Positions 24,615 through 31,407 of a stretch of 31,407 nt of DNA are shown here, piece by piece. The position numbers and the translations under genes were made by a program. Position 1 is the stretch's first letter. Each line of letters starts with the position of its first letter. The stretch spans positions 1 to 31,407 of the forward strand of contig CANRPQ010000004.1 in the NCBI GenBank assembly GCA_947632525.1, written 5' to 3'. The notes beneath the pieces were generated by a model that searched no databases, was not told the origin of the DNA, and saw nothing but the letters and a program-made list of their open reading frames with translations. The DNA comes from an uncultured Clostridia bacterium (GTDB lineage Bacteria; Bacillota; Clostridia; TANB77; CAG-508).

Positions 24615-24653
24615 TTATTGCTCCTTTTATATTTGTTTAATATGTGTTTAAAA

Positions 24654-26191
24654 TTAATTTCTGAAGTATTTTTTATCTAAACTTCTATATTGAATTGCTT
24701 CTGCAATATGATTTTTTTGTATGTCTTCTGATTCAGACAAATCAGCAATAGTTCTTGCTACTTTTAAAATTCTTCCATAAGCCCTAGCACTTAGTCCTAG
24801 TTTTTCAAATGCAGTCTCAAGTAATTTCTTACTGTTCTTATCTAGTTTGCAATATTTGGTTATTTGTTTAGGAGTTAAACTAGCATTTGACCAAATGTTT
24901 TCTTGCTTATACCTTTCTCTTTGAATAAATCTAGCTCTATTTACTCTATTTTTAATAGTCTCTGAGTTTTCTGGTATTTCATCATTTTCTAGTTTTTTAT
25001 ATTTTACAGCACTTACTTCAATTTGAATATCAATTCTATCTAATAATGGACCACTAATTCTTCCCATATATTTATTAATTGCTTGTGGTGAGCATGTACA
25101 TTCTTTGTCTGCTGACCCATAATATCCGCATGGGCAGGGATTCATTGATGCTACAAACATGAATTCACATGGATATGTAAAACTTGCATTTACCCTACTT
25201 ATAGTAACAGTTCTATCTTCTAATGGTCCACGTAATACTTCTAATGTATGTTGATTAAATTCAGGAAGTTCATCTAAGAATAAAACGCCATAATGAGCTA
25301 AGCTAATCTCTCCTGGCTTTGGAATTCTGCCTCCTCCTACTAGTGAAGTTGCAGATATAGTATGATGTGGTGAACGAAATGGTCTTTGTGTAATTATTGG
25401 AATGTCTGATTTTAGTATACCTGCGATGCTATGAATTTTAGTAATTTCTAATGACTCTTCAAAAGTTAAGTCTGGTAAAATAGATGGTATTCGTCTTGCT
25501 AACATAGTTTTTCCGTGATCCTGGGCTTCCGAATTAATAAGCAATTGTGACCACCAGCTGCGGCTACTTCAAGTGCTCTTTTAACACTTTCTTGTCCTTT
25601 TACTTCAGAAAAGTCTAATTGATTTTGTATATTTTTTGATATATTTTCTTCCCAACTTATATTATAACTTTGAATTTGATAATCTCCATTTAGGTAATCT
25701 ACTACTTCTTTTAAATTATGGGCTCCTAAAATTTCTATTCCATCAATAATAGCCGCTTCTTTTGCATTTGCTTTTGGAAGTATTACTTTCTTTATTCCTT
25801 GTTTTTTAGCTTCTATGCAAATTGGTAATGCCCCATTAATTGAATTTAAATTTCCATTTAATGATAATTCTCCTATCATTAGTGTATTTTCGGTTATTTG
25901 GTAATGGATTATATTTAAGTTTATTAGAATTCCAACTGCAATAGGTAAGTCAAATATTGACCCTTCTTTTTTTATATCTGCTGGTGCTAAGTTTACTACA
26001 ATTTTTCTACTTGGTAGTTCGTATTCAGAGTTTTTAATTGCTGTTCTTACCCTTTCTTTTGACTCTTTTACACTTACATCTGGAAGCCCTACTATATCCC
26101 ATGATGGCAAACCTGTTGAAACATCTACTTGCACATCAATTAAAAAGCCTTCTAATCCGTGTAGAGCCATACTTTTTGTAATTGATAACAT
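24654..26191 (-). CDS. comM: ComM/YifB Mg-chelatase-like AAA+ protein, frame needs two +1 shifts at in-frame CGG codons inside Walker A
   Basis: Read through with two skipped bases it gives a normal 511-residue ComM, a hexameric helicase-like ATPase that extends DNA branches in transformation. The first frame (ATG 26191) gives residues 1-220: YifB N-domain with GLPDVSVKESKERV and GEGSIFDLP-like segments. A C at 25531 and a C at 25515 each break the frame. Skipping both restores GSPGSGKT (221-228), the Walker A loop. The rest is continuous from there: FRSPHHTIS, LFLDELPEF (Walker B), a CGYYGSAD/CTCS zinc cluster, and the C-terminal Mg-chelatase helix domain. There is no other damage in 1.5 kb. 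Two independent errors 16 bp apart, of identical type, are improbable by chance. Confidence 0.85.
25513..25515 (-). other. In-frame CGG at second comM +1 frameshift site
   Basis: In the frame set by the first shift the sequence reads CCA GGA TCA C GGA AAA ACT. Skipping C gives Gly226-Lys-Thr of Walker A. Confidence 0.75.
25529..25531 (-). other. In-frame CGG at first comM +1 frameshift site, codon 221
   Basis: The sequence reads TTA TTA ATT C GGA AGC CCA. Skipping C gives Gly221-Ser-Pro, the start of Walker A. Without the shift the frame ends at a TAG at 25499-25501. Confidence 0.75.
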
Positions 26192-26490
26192 TTGCTAAAT
26201 CTCCTTTTATTTAATTTTTTGGATTTTTGATATTTGATTTAAATTGTGTTTTAGAATTTTAGAATATTGAATTTAAATTTTATTTGTGATGAGATTTTAT
26301 GAATTTTGGATTTAATTTTGTTTGAAATCACTTAATTTGAATATTTAAAATTTTAAATTATCTAGTGGTGTGCCATAATAATATATGTTTTTTACAATTT
26401 TTTCAAGTGTTTTTGTTAAATTTTGGAAATTTTTTCAAATTTTTTTATTTATTCGACTAGTTTCAACAGACTTCGACATTAAGTATGTGG
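26192..26490. other. AT-rich comM leader and upstream region
   Basis: About 300 bp with no coding frame on either strand. It contains an AT-rich, repetitive untranslated leader of comM (26192-26371), its promoter, and T-rich sequence. A Spo0A-box heptamer TTCGACA occurs at 26472-26478, and a variant TTCGACT just before it. I see no riboswitch-like structure. Confidence 0.5.
26378..26406 (-). promoter_or_regulatory. Sigma-A promoter for comM-dprA-yraN
   Basis: The -35 is TTGAAA (26401-26406), the spacer is 17 bp, and the -10 is TATTAT (26378-26383) on the minus strand. It predicts a leader of about 180 bases before the comM ATG. Confidence 0.55.
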
Positions 26491-26612
26491 TATAATTATG
26501 TTAACTTCTAAAAAGAAAGATAATTCTAAAGTTTTTTCTAACTTTCTTATCTTTCTTCCACTTATACATTTTGTATAAAATAGCAATGGATTTTATACCA
26601 CTGCTATTTTTC
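26491..26612 (+). ncRNA. Candidate small RNA unit on the plus strand
   Basis: An extended -10 (TGG-TATAAT, 26488-26496) on the plus strand is followed by an 11-bp inverted repeat (26513-26523 with 26547-26557) that encloses a smaller stem. Then comes the strong hairpin at 26577-26610 with TTTTTCTC after it. There is no open frame, and the -35 is weak. A Spo0A-like box (26472-26478) sits at the -35 position. It could equally be just tandem terminators of the SprT-like gene on the other strand. Confidence 0.25.
26577..26610. terminator. Terminator after the SprT-like gene, usable in both directions
   Basis: A 13-bp stem (26577-26589 with 26598-26610, one wobble pair) with an 8-base loop and A/T tracts on both sides, 9 bp after the SprT-like stop. 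The inverted repeat at 26513-26557 could be a second, tandem terminator. Confidence 0.72.
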
Positions 26613-26619
26613 TCTATTG

Positions 26620-27228
26620 CTACTTTACTAATTTTAAATTTCCGCCACATTTACCACATCTATACCTTTTTATTAAATTCGAATTAAATCTTTTTCTATA
26701 AATTATCTGCCCGCAATTGTTACAAATAATTTTATACTTATAGTCATTAATTTCAGTATATTCCAAGTTACTATTTTCAAAATCTGATTTTACATTTCCT
26801 TTTGTCGTAATGTTATATCCTAACTTATTATTGATGTAATCCGCATATTTCTTGAACTCTTTTCCATGGTTATTGCAAAATGGAATACAGTGAATTAATT
26901 CATGTATGATTGTGTTTTTAATTATCTCGTCATTAAGTTGCATCACCCAATTGCTTATTTCAATATGATGTTCATTAAATTTTTCATATTTTATACTTTT
27001 GTGAAATCCCTTTTTTTGAACAATTTTATATTTTTTGTCTGGATTTTCTTGTTTGCAACATCCATATCTTTTATTTTTTCGTTTAGAAATTCTAATATCT
27101 ATGTTGCCTATTTGTTGTTTATCTTCCATATTTATTCCTATGGATTCCAATTCTTTTAGAGATTGCTCATATAGATTTTTCAGTTTTTCTTCTTGTAAAT
27201 ATATAGCTTCCGTACTTTTTCCTTGCAT
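26620..27228 (-). CDS. SprT-like zinc metallopeptidase with C-terminal zinc ribbon
   Basis: A 202-residue protein. The HELIH motif lies at 109-113 with a third candidate ligand H121, as in SprT/Spartan-type proteases. The C-terminal zinc ribbon has C169, C172, C191 and C194. The N-terminal 1-60 is helical and basic. Eukaryotic Spartan degrades DNA-protein crosslinks; bacterial SprT-like proteins are poorly studied, so the substrate is unknown. AAAGGAG stands 5 bases before the ATG. It is transcribed after the two Nudix genes and closed by the terminator at 26577-26610. Confidence 0.85.
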   Translation of the reverse strand: MQGKSTEAIYLQEEKLKNLYEQSLKELESIGINMEDKQQIGNIDIRISKRKNKRYGCCKQENPDKKYKIVQKKGFHKSIKYEKFNEHHIEISNWVMQLNDEIIKNTIIHELIHCIPFCNNHGKEFKKYADYINNKLGYNITTKGNVKSDFENSNLEYTEINDYKYKIICNNCGQIIYRKRFNSNLIKRYRCGKCGGNLKLVK

Positions 27229-27355
27229 CTTTGCTCCTTTAAAATATTTGAATTTTGTGTTGAATTATTTATGTATAGCTATTTGGATTCTTATAACTTC
27301 AATTCCAAATCTTTTATTCTTTTTAATTATAATTGTTGCATTATTATTAACACTT

Positions 27356-27757
27356 TCACAAATTTTCATCTTTTAAAACTTTCTTAAATAAATCTCTTGT
27401 GTTATCATAATTAATTGTTTTTATTGCATCATCAAATGTCATCCATTTCATTGATTTTATTTCACTTTCTTGATATTTTTCATTTCCATTTATTTTTTTA
27501 GCAATAAATAAAACAACTTGCTTAAGTGTACCTTTATCTGTAAAATATTCCATTGTATATCTTTTATTTTCATCTATTTCTACATCTAAATTTGTTTCTT
27601 CCTTTACTTCTCTTAGTGCTGTTCCTATTTCTGTTTCACCAATTTCTATATGTCCTTTTGGAAATCCCCAACCTCCATCTATTTGTTGAATTAAAAGTAC
27701 TTTATCTTGTTCTATAATAATACATCCACATGATTTTTCTTTTTTTAAATTATTCAT
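27356..27757 (-). CDS. Nudix hydrolase, Ap4A hydrolase-like
   Basis: A 133-residue Nudix protein. The Nudix box spans 35-57 (G35, E41, R49, E50, E53, E54) and is complete, so metal binding and hydrolysis of a nucleoside-diphosphate-X substrate are expected. The pattern CGCIIIEQDKVLLIQQ..GGWGFPKGHIE resembles bis(5'-nucleosyl)-tetraphosphatases, but the substrate cannot be fixed. Its start overlaps the stop of the upstream Nudix gene by 4 bp (ATGA), so the two are translationally coupled. Confidence 0.88.
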   Translation of the reverse strand: MNNLKKEKSCGCIIIEQDKVLLIQQIDGGWGFPKGHIEIGETEIGTALREVKEETNLDVEIDENKRYTMEYFTDKGTLKQVVLFIAKKINGNEKYQESEIKSMKWMTFDDAIKTINYDNTRDLFKKVLKDENL

Positions 27758-28602
27758 CTTATAATCTCACTTTCAAAATATTGTTCTTGGAAATAAGTCA
27801 ATTTTTTTATTTCTTCATCAGTATAATTTTTCCCTTCTGGTACAACAATTAATTTATCATCATTGTCATTGGTTCTATGTATTACTGCTATACACTTTCC
27901 TTCAAAATTTTCTATAGCTTTATCAATTCCTAAGATATAACAATCTAACTCTTCTCCATCGCCACTAATTGTATTTGGTACGAAGCCGTAATTTACTGGA
28001 TATACAAAGCCATATTTTGGATGCTTACTATTTAGTGGCCTATCTATTTTTACTTGAACTATATTTCCAATATAGTTATATGATTCTATTTGTTTTAAGT
28101 TCAATGCTTTGTGGTACTCCTCTATTCCAAAATCTATTGTTGGAATAATTTCTTTATTTTCATACATTTCCATAAACTTCTCTATAGTAACCCATTTTGC
28201 ATCAATTGATTCTCCATCTGGAAAAGTTATTTCTTCTTTATCAATATCTCTTCTAAACAGCCATAAATCTTTAAAATCTGGAGGTATTTTATCTCTTCGT
28301 ATTTCTTGTAAGAATATGGCTTCTTTTTTCGAAAATTCAATACCTAATTCTTCCTTTAATTCTCTAATCACTCCTTCTAAGCTTGTTTCACCTGCTAAAA
28401 TTGAACCTCCATTGCATTCCCACATTAGCCCAAATTTCTTGTGTTTTGCTCTTTTACTTATTAAAATTTCATTTTTAGAGTTCATTATAATTCCTGTTAC
28501 TACAATGTGATATTCTCCTTCTCTGAATTGATACACATCCCTTTCTGCTGTTCTTCCTATTTTCTTTTTGTTAATATCATATATATCCCATGATTCAGAC
28601 AT
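27754..28602 (-). CDS. Nudix hydrolase fused to an inorganic-pyrophosphatase-like domain
   Basis: A 282-residue two-domain protein. Residues 1-165 form a Nudix domain of the IPP-isomerase-like/YfcD type, with an intact box at 66-88 (E72, R80, E81, E84, E85). Residues 176-282 look like a family I inorganic pyrophosphatase core: VQVKIDRPLNSKHP, YGFVYPVNYGFVPNT and DGEELDCYIL, matching the family YP-NYG-x-(I/V)P and DGDPLDVLVL. Some metal-binding Asp are replaced by Glu, and the domain is short (about 107 residues), so its activity is uncertain. A fusion would let one protein make pyrophosphate and remove it. It overlaps the next Nudix gene by 4 bp. Confidence 0.82.
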   Translation of the reverse strand: MSESWDIYDINKKKIGRTAERDVYQFREGEYHIVVTGIIMNSKNEILISKRAKHKKFGLMWECNGGSILAGETSLEGVIRELKEELGIEFSKKEAIFLQEIRRDKIPPDFKDLWLFRRDIDKEEITFPDGESIDAKWVTIEKFMEMYENKEIIPTIDFGIEEYHKALNLKQIESYNYIGNIVQVKIDRPLNSKHPKYGFVYPVNYGFVPNTISGDGEELDCYILGIDKAIENFEGKCIAVIHRTNDNDDKLIVVPEGKNYTDEEIKKLTYFQEQYFESEIIR

Positions 28603-28877
28603 ATTTTTGTTCTCCTTAAAAATTTATAATCTAGTTTTCTTTTATAAATATATCATAATATACTAATTATTTGAATACTAACTTTACTAAAATTTGCGTA
28701 CTTAAGTCAATTTTTTTCTAGCTATGATTAATGCTTTTAAATTTTGTCAAAAATTGTAGCAAAAAATTAGCCGTTAAAGTTTTGCAAGTGCTATAAGAAG
28801 AATTTTTTAAAGACGTTTTTATCGAATAGATGCTTTTTTCTAAAAATGGAGTGATGATTTTAAGTACAGCTGTAATG

Positions 28878-28934
28878 TGGTTGCAGTAAGTGTAAAATTA
28901 GAACTTACGACCTTCGGGTTATGAGCGACGGTTT
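28878..28934 (-). pseudogene. Relic of initiator tRNA(Met), 3' half
   Basis: On the minus strand CGTCG is followed by CTCATAACCCGAAGGTCGTA, then a T-arm-like GTAAG-TTCTAAT-TTTAC and a GCAACCA end at 28878-28884. This matches bacterial initiator tRNA from the anticodon arm to the CCA end, but two bases are missing on the 5' side of the anticodon stem, the acceptor side is three bases too long, and no D arm or 5' acceptor is recognisable. It cannot be a working tRNA. Such displaced tRNA 3' halves are typical scars of tyrosine-integrase elements. Confidence 0.6.
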
Positions 28935-29044
28935 ACGGTTTTTTGAGCTTTTGTGAAAATTAGAGTTTTTGTTGGTATTTTAATACTTACAGGAGTTTTT
29001 AGTTATAGAACATTTGTGCATTTTTAGGGCATTTTTTGAGAAGT

Positions 29045-29065
29045 TTTTTCCCAACTTTTTCCCAA
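29045..29065 (+). repeat. Paired TTTTTCCCAA direct repeats
   Basis: Two exact 10-bp copies 11 bases apart (29045-29054, 29056-29065), 110 bp from the tRNA relic. Short direct repeats spaced by about one helical turn near an attachment site resemble arm-type binding sites of tyrosine integrases. No integrase gene is visible. Confidence 0.4.
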
Positions 29066-29150
29066 GTAGTAGTACATGGATGTTTGTGGATTTGTAACTC
29101 TTGTAGCAAATTTTTATTTAACAAAATTTTAATTTTATGGAGGTTATTTT

Positions 29151-29444
29151 ATGAGTAATTTAAGAGAAGTTAATGATGATATTTTGAAAGATTGGTTAGA
29201 TTTTAGAGAGGATGAAATTGGCGCTTTAACTTGTGCAGAAGATAAAAAACATTGGATTTATTTTGATGAAATTTCTGAAAAGATTTTGAAGAATGTTCCT
29301 GAGCAGAATAAGAAGTATGTTAAGAAACAATTGGAACAGCTTGATGAAAATTTTATCGATTATATTTCTTATTGGAATGAGAAGTATTATAGGAATGGGT
29401 TTTGTGATGGAGTGCAAATAATTACTACTATAATGAAGTCTTAA
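29151..29444 (+). CDS. Small acidic/helical hypothetical protein, only plus-strand gene
   Basis: A 97-residue protein with GGAGG 8 bases before the ATG. It is rich in Asp, Glu and Lys and mostly helical. It ends in YISYWNEKYYRNGFCDGVQIITTI, which recalls the short helical tail (F/Y-x-x-GF-x-x-G-x-x-(I/L)) of small clostridial proteins such as DUF6809, a weak resemblance only. There is no membrane segment or DNA-binding motif. It faces the next gene tail to tail and shares a terminator with it. Function unknown. Confidence 0.65.
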   Translation: MSNLREVNDDILKDWLDFREDEIGALTCAEDKKHWIYFDEISEKILKNVPEQNKKYVKKQLEQLDENFIDYISYWNEKYYRNGFCDGVQIITTIMKS

Positions 29445-29456
29445 TTTATAAAAATA

Positions 29457-29502
29457 AAGTGGGTATTTCGAAATTTTTTATATTCTTTCATTTTACCCAC
29501 TT
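29457..29502. terminator. Bidirectional terminator between convergent genes
   Basis: Arms AAGTGGGTA (29457-29465) and TACCCACTT (29494-29502) enclose 28 AT-rich bases that can pair further. It lies between the stops at 29444 (+) and 29508 (-). Confidence 0.6.
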
Positions 29503-29507
29503 CTTTC

Positions 29508-31157
29508 TTATAATTGCTTTATTGTAAATTTACATTTTGCTAATGTTTCTATTTCATTTTTTGCAAATACAATACTTTGTTTACCTATATTAGATGATTC
29601 ATTACTATGTTTAGGCAATCTATATACAATTACTGCATTTTTACAAAAAGCATTTATATCTTCCTTAAATTGAACATATTTATAGTTTTTATTCTTTGGT
29701 TCTATATATTTTTCAAAAAAAAGTTTTAATCTTATATCATCTTTTAATATTGAGAGTAATCTCTTGACACCCATAGTTGCTTGTATTGCTAAATCTCTTG
29801 TATTAGCGCCAAATCCATCCTTCAAAAATAACATTTTTATTATTTCGTTTTTTCTATCAATGTACATCAAATCGCATATTTCTACACCATCCTCTAGTTT
29901 TGGATGGATTTTATAGAAATTTTCTTCATTGTCATATAAATCTATATAATCTCCTTCTGTTCCATTTGTCCAATTTTTAAAATGAATATCTTGCTCTACA
30001 AAACTAGTTTTAATTATTTTAAATATTTCATCTAAATTTGAAATATAGTTATCTGTTAATTTATACCACATATTATTTTGAAATAAATAATTCTCATTAT
30101 TTATTTCAATAGCTATATTAAAAAAATTTAATAAATCATCCGATAAAATAACTTTATCTTCTGAATCTTTACATATTAATTGTATTTTATTAATTTTTTC
30201 CATATCTTTTAACGAATTTATATTTACTTTAGAAAATAATTCTTTTAAATCTTTATTTGTAGGAATTGTATCAATTTGATATTCGTTATTACCTTCATAC
30301 ATAAAAATATATAACATGCTTGAAAAAAACTTTTCAATATCTTTATATACAATACATATATCTAATTGTTCGTTTTTATAATCATTATATATCTTTTCAA
30401 GTAAACTTCTGTTTAAACTTTTTATTTCATCTTCATTTTTTACTTTTTCTATTGTATTAAATTTGTCTATTAGTTCATCTGTAGAAATTTCATCCAATTT
30501 TTTTACAATCTTTACAAGTTGATTTATATCTATTTTGCTACAAATTGTAAAATTATCCTTTGCATCACATCTTACTTTGGAAATTTTTCTTTTATTCTCC
30601 AGTTTCAATTCCTTATATAATCTTTCTTTATCTAATTCTGCCATTAAATTAGTATTTATTCTATCCCAATATTTGTCTACAGTAGTTTGATATTCCTCTC
30701 CTAAATATTCGCTACCTCCTAAAAAATTACTCATAATATTATTATAAGTAGCACTTCTTATTTTATCTTCATCTTTTATAAAATAAGACATTATATATAC
30801 CCCATAAAAATATACTATATATTTATTTATATCATTATATGCTTTATTAGTAGTAACACAAAAAATATTATTTTTTGAATATATAAATGCTATATAGTTA
30901 TTAGCTGATGATTCTCCTACTTGCGTTTGACTATTTTCTTTACACATCCAAAAATTACTCCAAGTATCTTTAGAATAAGAAATATGATTATATAATATTA
31001 TTTTATAATTATCAATTTTATCTTTTTCTATTTCAACTTTATTATATCCTTTTGTCTTAATTATATTTTCTAAAACTTTAATAATATCATCATTTGATTC
31101 ATACTCCTTATATCTGCTTTTATTTATTAGATATATTCCCACTTCCTTATTACTCAT
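29508..31157 (-). CDS. TIGR04141/DUF6119-like sporadically distributed protein
   Basis: A 549-residue protein when started at ATG 31157, which has AAGGGG six bases upstream. The longer frame from 31226 lacks a ribosome site. Features fit the TIGR04141/DUF6119 family: IAFIYSKNNIFCVTTNKAY (about 85-105), an FYGVYIMSYFIKDEDKIRSA block, and the C-terminal EICDLMYIDRKNEIIKMLFLKDG then a VIVYRLPKH ... NEIETLA end. Members occur patchily, often within restriction or defence islands, and their biochemistry is unknown. It is AT- and Lys/Asn-rich, a possible sign of transfer. A defence role is inference from family distribution and from the neighbouring tRNA relic. Confidence 0.5.
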   Translation of the reverse strand: MSNKEVGIYLINKSRYKEYESNDDIIKVLENIIKTKGYNKVEIEKDKIDNYKIILYNHISYSKDTWSNFWMCKENSQTQVGESSANNYIAFIYSKNNIFCVTTNKAYNDINKYIVYFYGVYIMSYFIKDEDKIRSATYNNIMSNFLGGSEYLGEEYQTTVDKYWDRINTNLMAELDKERLYKELKLENKRKISKVRCDAKDNFTICSKIDINQLVKIVKKLDEISTDELIDKFNTIEKVKNEDEIKSLNRSLLEKIYNDYKNEQLDICIVYKDIEKFFSSMLYIFMYEGNNEYQIDTIPTNKDLKELFSKVNINSLKDMEKINKIQLICKDSEDKVILSDDLLNFFNIAIEINNENYLFQNNMWYKLTDNYISNLDEIFKIIKTSFVEQDIHFKNWTNGTEGDYIDLYDNEENFYKIHPKLEDGVEICDLMYIDRKNEIIKMLFLKDGFGANTRDLAIQATMGVKRLLSILKDDIRLKLFFEKYIEPKNKNYKYVQFKEDINAFCKNAVIVYRLPKHSNESSNIGKQSIVFAKNEIETLAKCKFTIKQL

Positions 31158-31290
31158 ATTATCCCCCTTAAAAATAATATCATTATTACTTTGCAAAATT
31201 TGTCGAAGTTTGTCTCTTATTATCAAAAAAGCAAAATAATAATAATTATATATTACAGAATTATTTTGCTCTTCTTTTGTTAATTATTTT

Positions 31291-31407
31291 TTATTTATTA
31301 TCTTCTTCCACTTCACTTAATTCAATATAATCTTCTTCTGGACTATTTTTGTAAGAACGACTTAAATGATAATGCCCGCCATCTACACTACAAGTCTCAC
31401 ATTTACA
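31291..31407 (-). CDS. C-terminal end of a cysteine-containing protein, cut by the window edge
   Basis: The last 38 codons and the TAA of a minus-strand gene entering from the right edge. The visible part begins CKCETCSVDGGHYHLSRSY and ends in an acidic tail. The C-x-C-x-x-C and H-x-H spacing suggests a metal-binding site, but the family cannot be told from so little. It lies upstream of the DUF6119-like gene in the same direction, 133 bp from its start. Confidence 0.5.
   Translation of the reverse strand, partial: CKCETCSVDGGHYHLSRSYKNSPEEDYIELSEVEEDNK

Larger units (their letters stand above)
28603..29150. other. 548-bp gene-free stretch with tRNA relic and direct repeats
   Basis: No credible coding frame on either strand. 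It carries the decayed initiator-tRNA 3' half (28878-28934), a 10-bp palindrome TACAGCTGTA nearby, two TTTTTCCCAA repeats (29045-29065) and two TTGTAGCAAA copies (28754 and 29101). It marks the border between housekeeping genes and an accessory-looking segment to the right. Confidence 0.55.

Noticed and set aside
24654..26191. comM as an ordinary pseudogene
   Set aside because: Only two lesions, both of the same C-before-GGA type, and the rest is fully conserved; the window-wide absence of in-frame CGG gives a better explanation, though sequencing error is not excluded.
28878..28934. A functional tRNA gene
   Set aside because: The anticodon stem is broken, and there is no D arm or 5' acceptor strand.
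1..31407. CRISPR array
   Set aside because: No regularly spaced direct repeats of 25-40 bp were seen; the only tandem arrays are the 11-bp and 10-bp repeats reported.

Overview
The window comes from a low-GC, probably spore-forming Clostridia-type Firmicute chromosome. Coding sequence is very AT-rich, Shine-Dalgarno sites are strong (AAGGAGG/AAGGGGG), promoters are of sigma-A type, and a Spo0E-like gene, the rpsU-yqeY pair and a ymfF/ymfH-like M16 pair are present. Nearly every gene lies on the minus strand, so the story reads from right to left. The species cannot be fixed from the sequence.

Layout in coordinate order: (1) 1-10356 is a type IV secretion (T4SS)-like locus. In transcription order it holds three paralogous VirB2/T4SS-type pilins, a terminator, then PrgI, a membrane-anchored TraC-N-like protein, the VirB4 ATPase, a very large VirB6/TrbL-like channel protein, a putative VirB8-like bitopic protein and a membrane-anchored extracellular protein cut by the window edge. 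No relaxase or coupling protein is visible. (2) 10587-17835 is core genome: Spo0E-like phosphatase, two M16 peptidase homologues separated by a GC-rich inverted-repeat element, YqeY, ribosomal protein S21, PRPP synthetase, and a class III ribonucleotide reductase that ends before its glycyl-radical motif. (3) 18095-20909 is an ABC importer (ATPase, permease, substrate-binding protein) of the nitrate/sulfonate/thiamine-precursor type. (4) 21018-28602 holds a GH25+LysM lysozyme, cysteine synthase, YraN, DprA, ComM, a SprT-like protein and two Nudix genes, one fused to a pyrophosphatase-like domain. (5) 28603-31407 looks accessory: a decayed initiator-tRNA 3' half, TTTTTCCCAA direct repeats, a lone plus-strand gene, a TIGR04141/DUF6119-like gene and a cysteine-rich gene end.

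The most striking signal is at the level of the genetic code. Two conserved genes, the ABC permease and comM, are interrupted by three one-base insertions in total. Each is a C placed directly before a conserved glycine GGA codon, so each puts an in-frame CGG at the break. Scanning by eye, I found about 58 other CGG trinucleotides on the sense strand of the annotated genes, and none is in frame. CGG therefore appears to be absent as a sense codon in about 8,000 codons, except exactly where a +1 shift (C skipped, GGA read as Gly) restores the conserved protein. This suggests an unassigned CGG codon resolved by +1 frameshifting, or a CGGA quadruplet read as glycine, rather than random pseudogenes. 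tRNA content and proteomics would be decisive.
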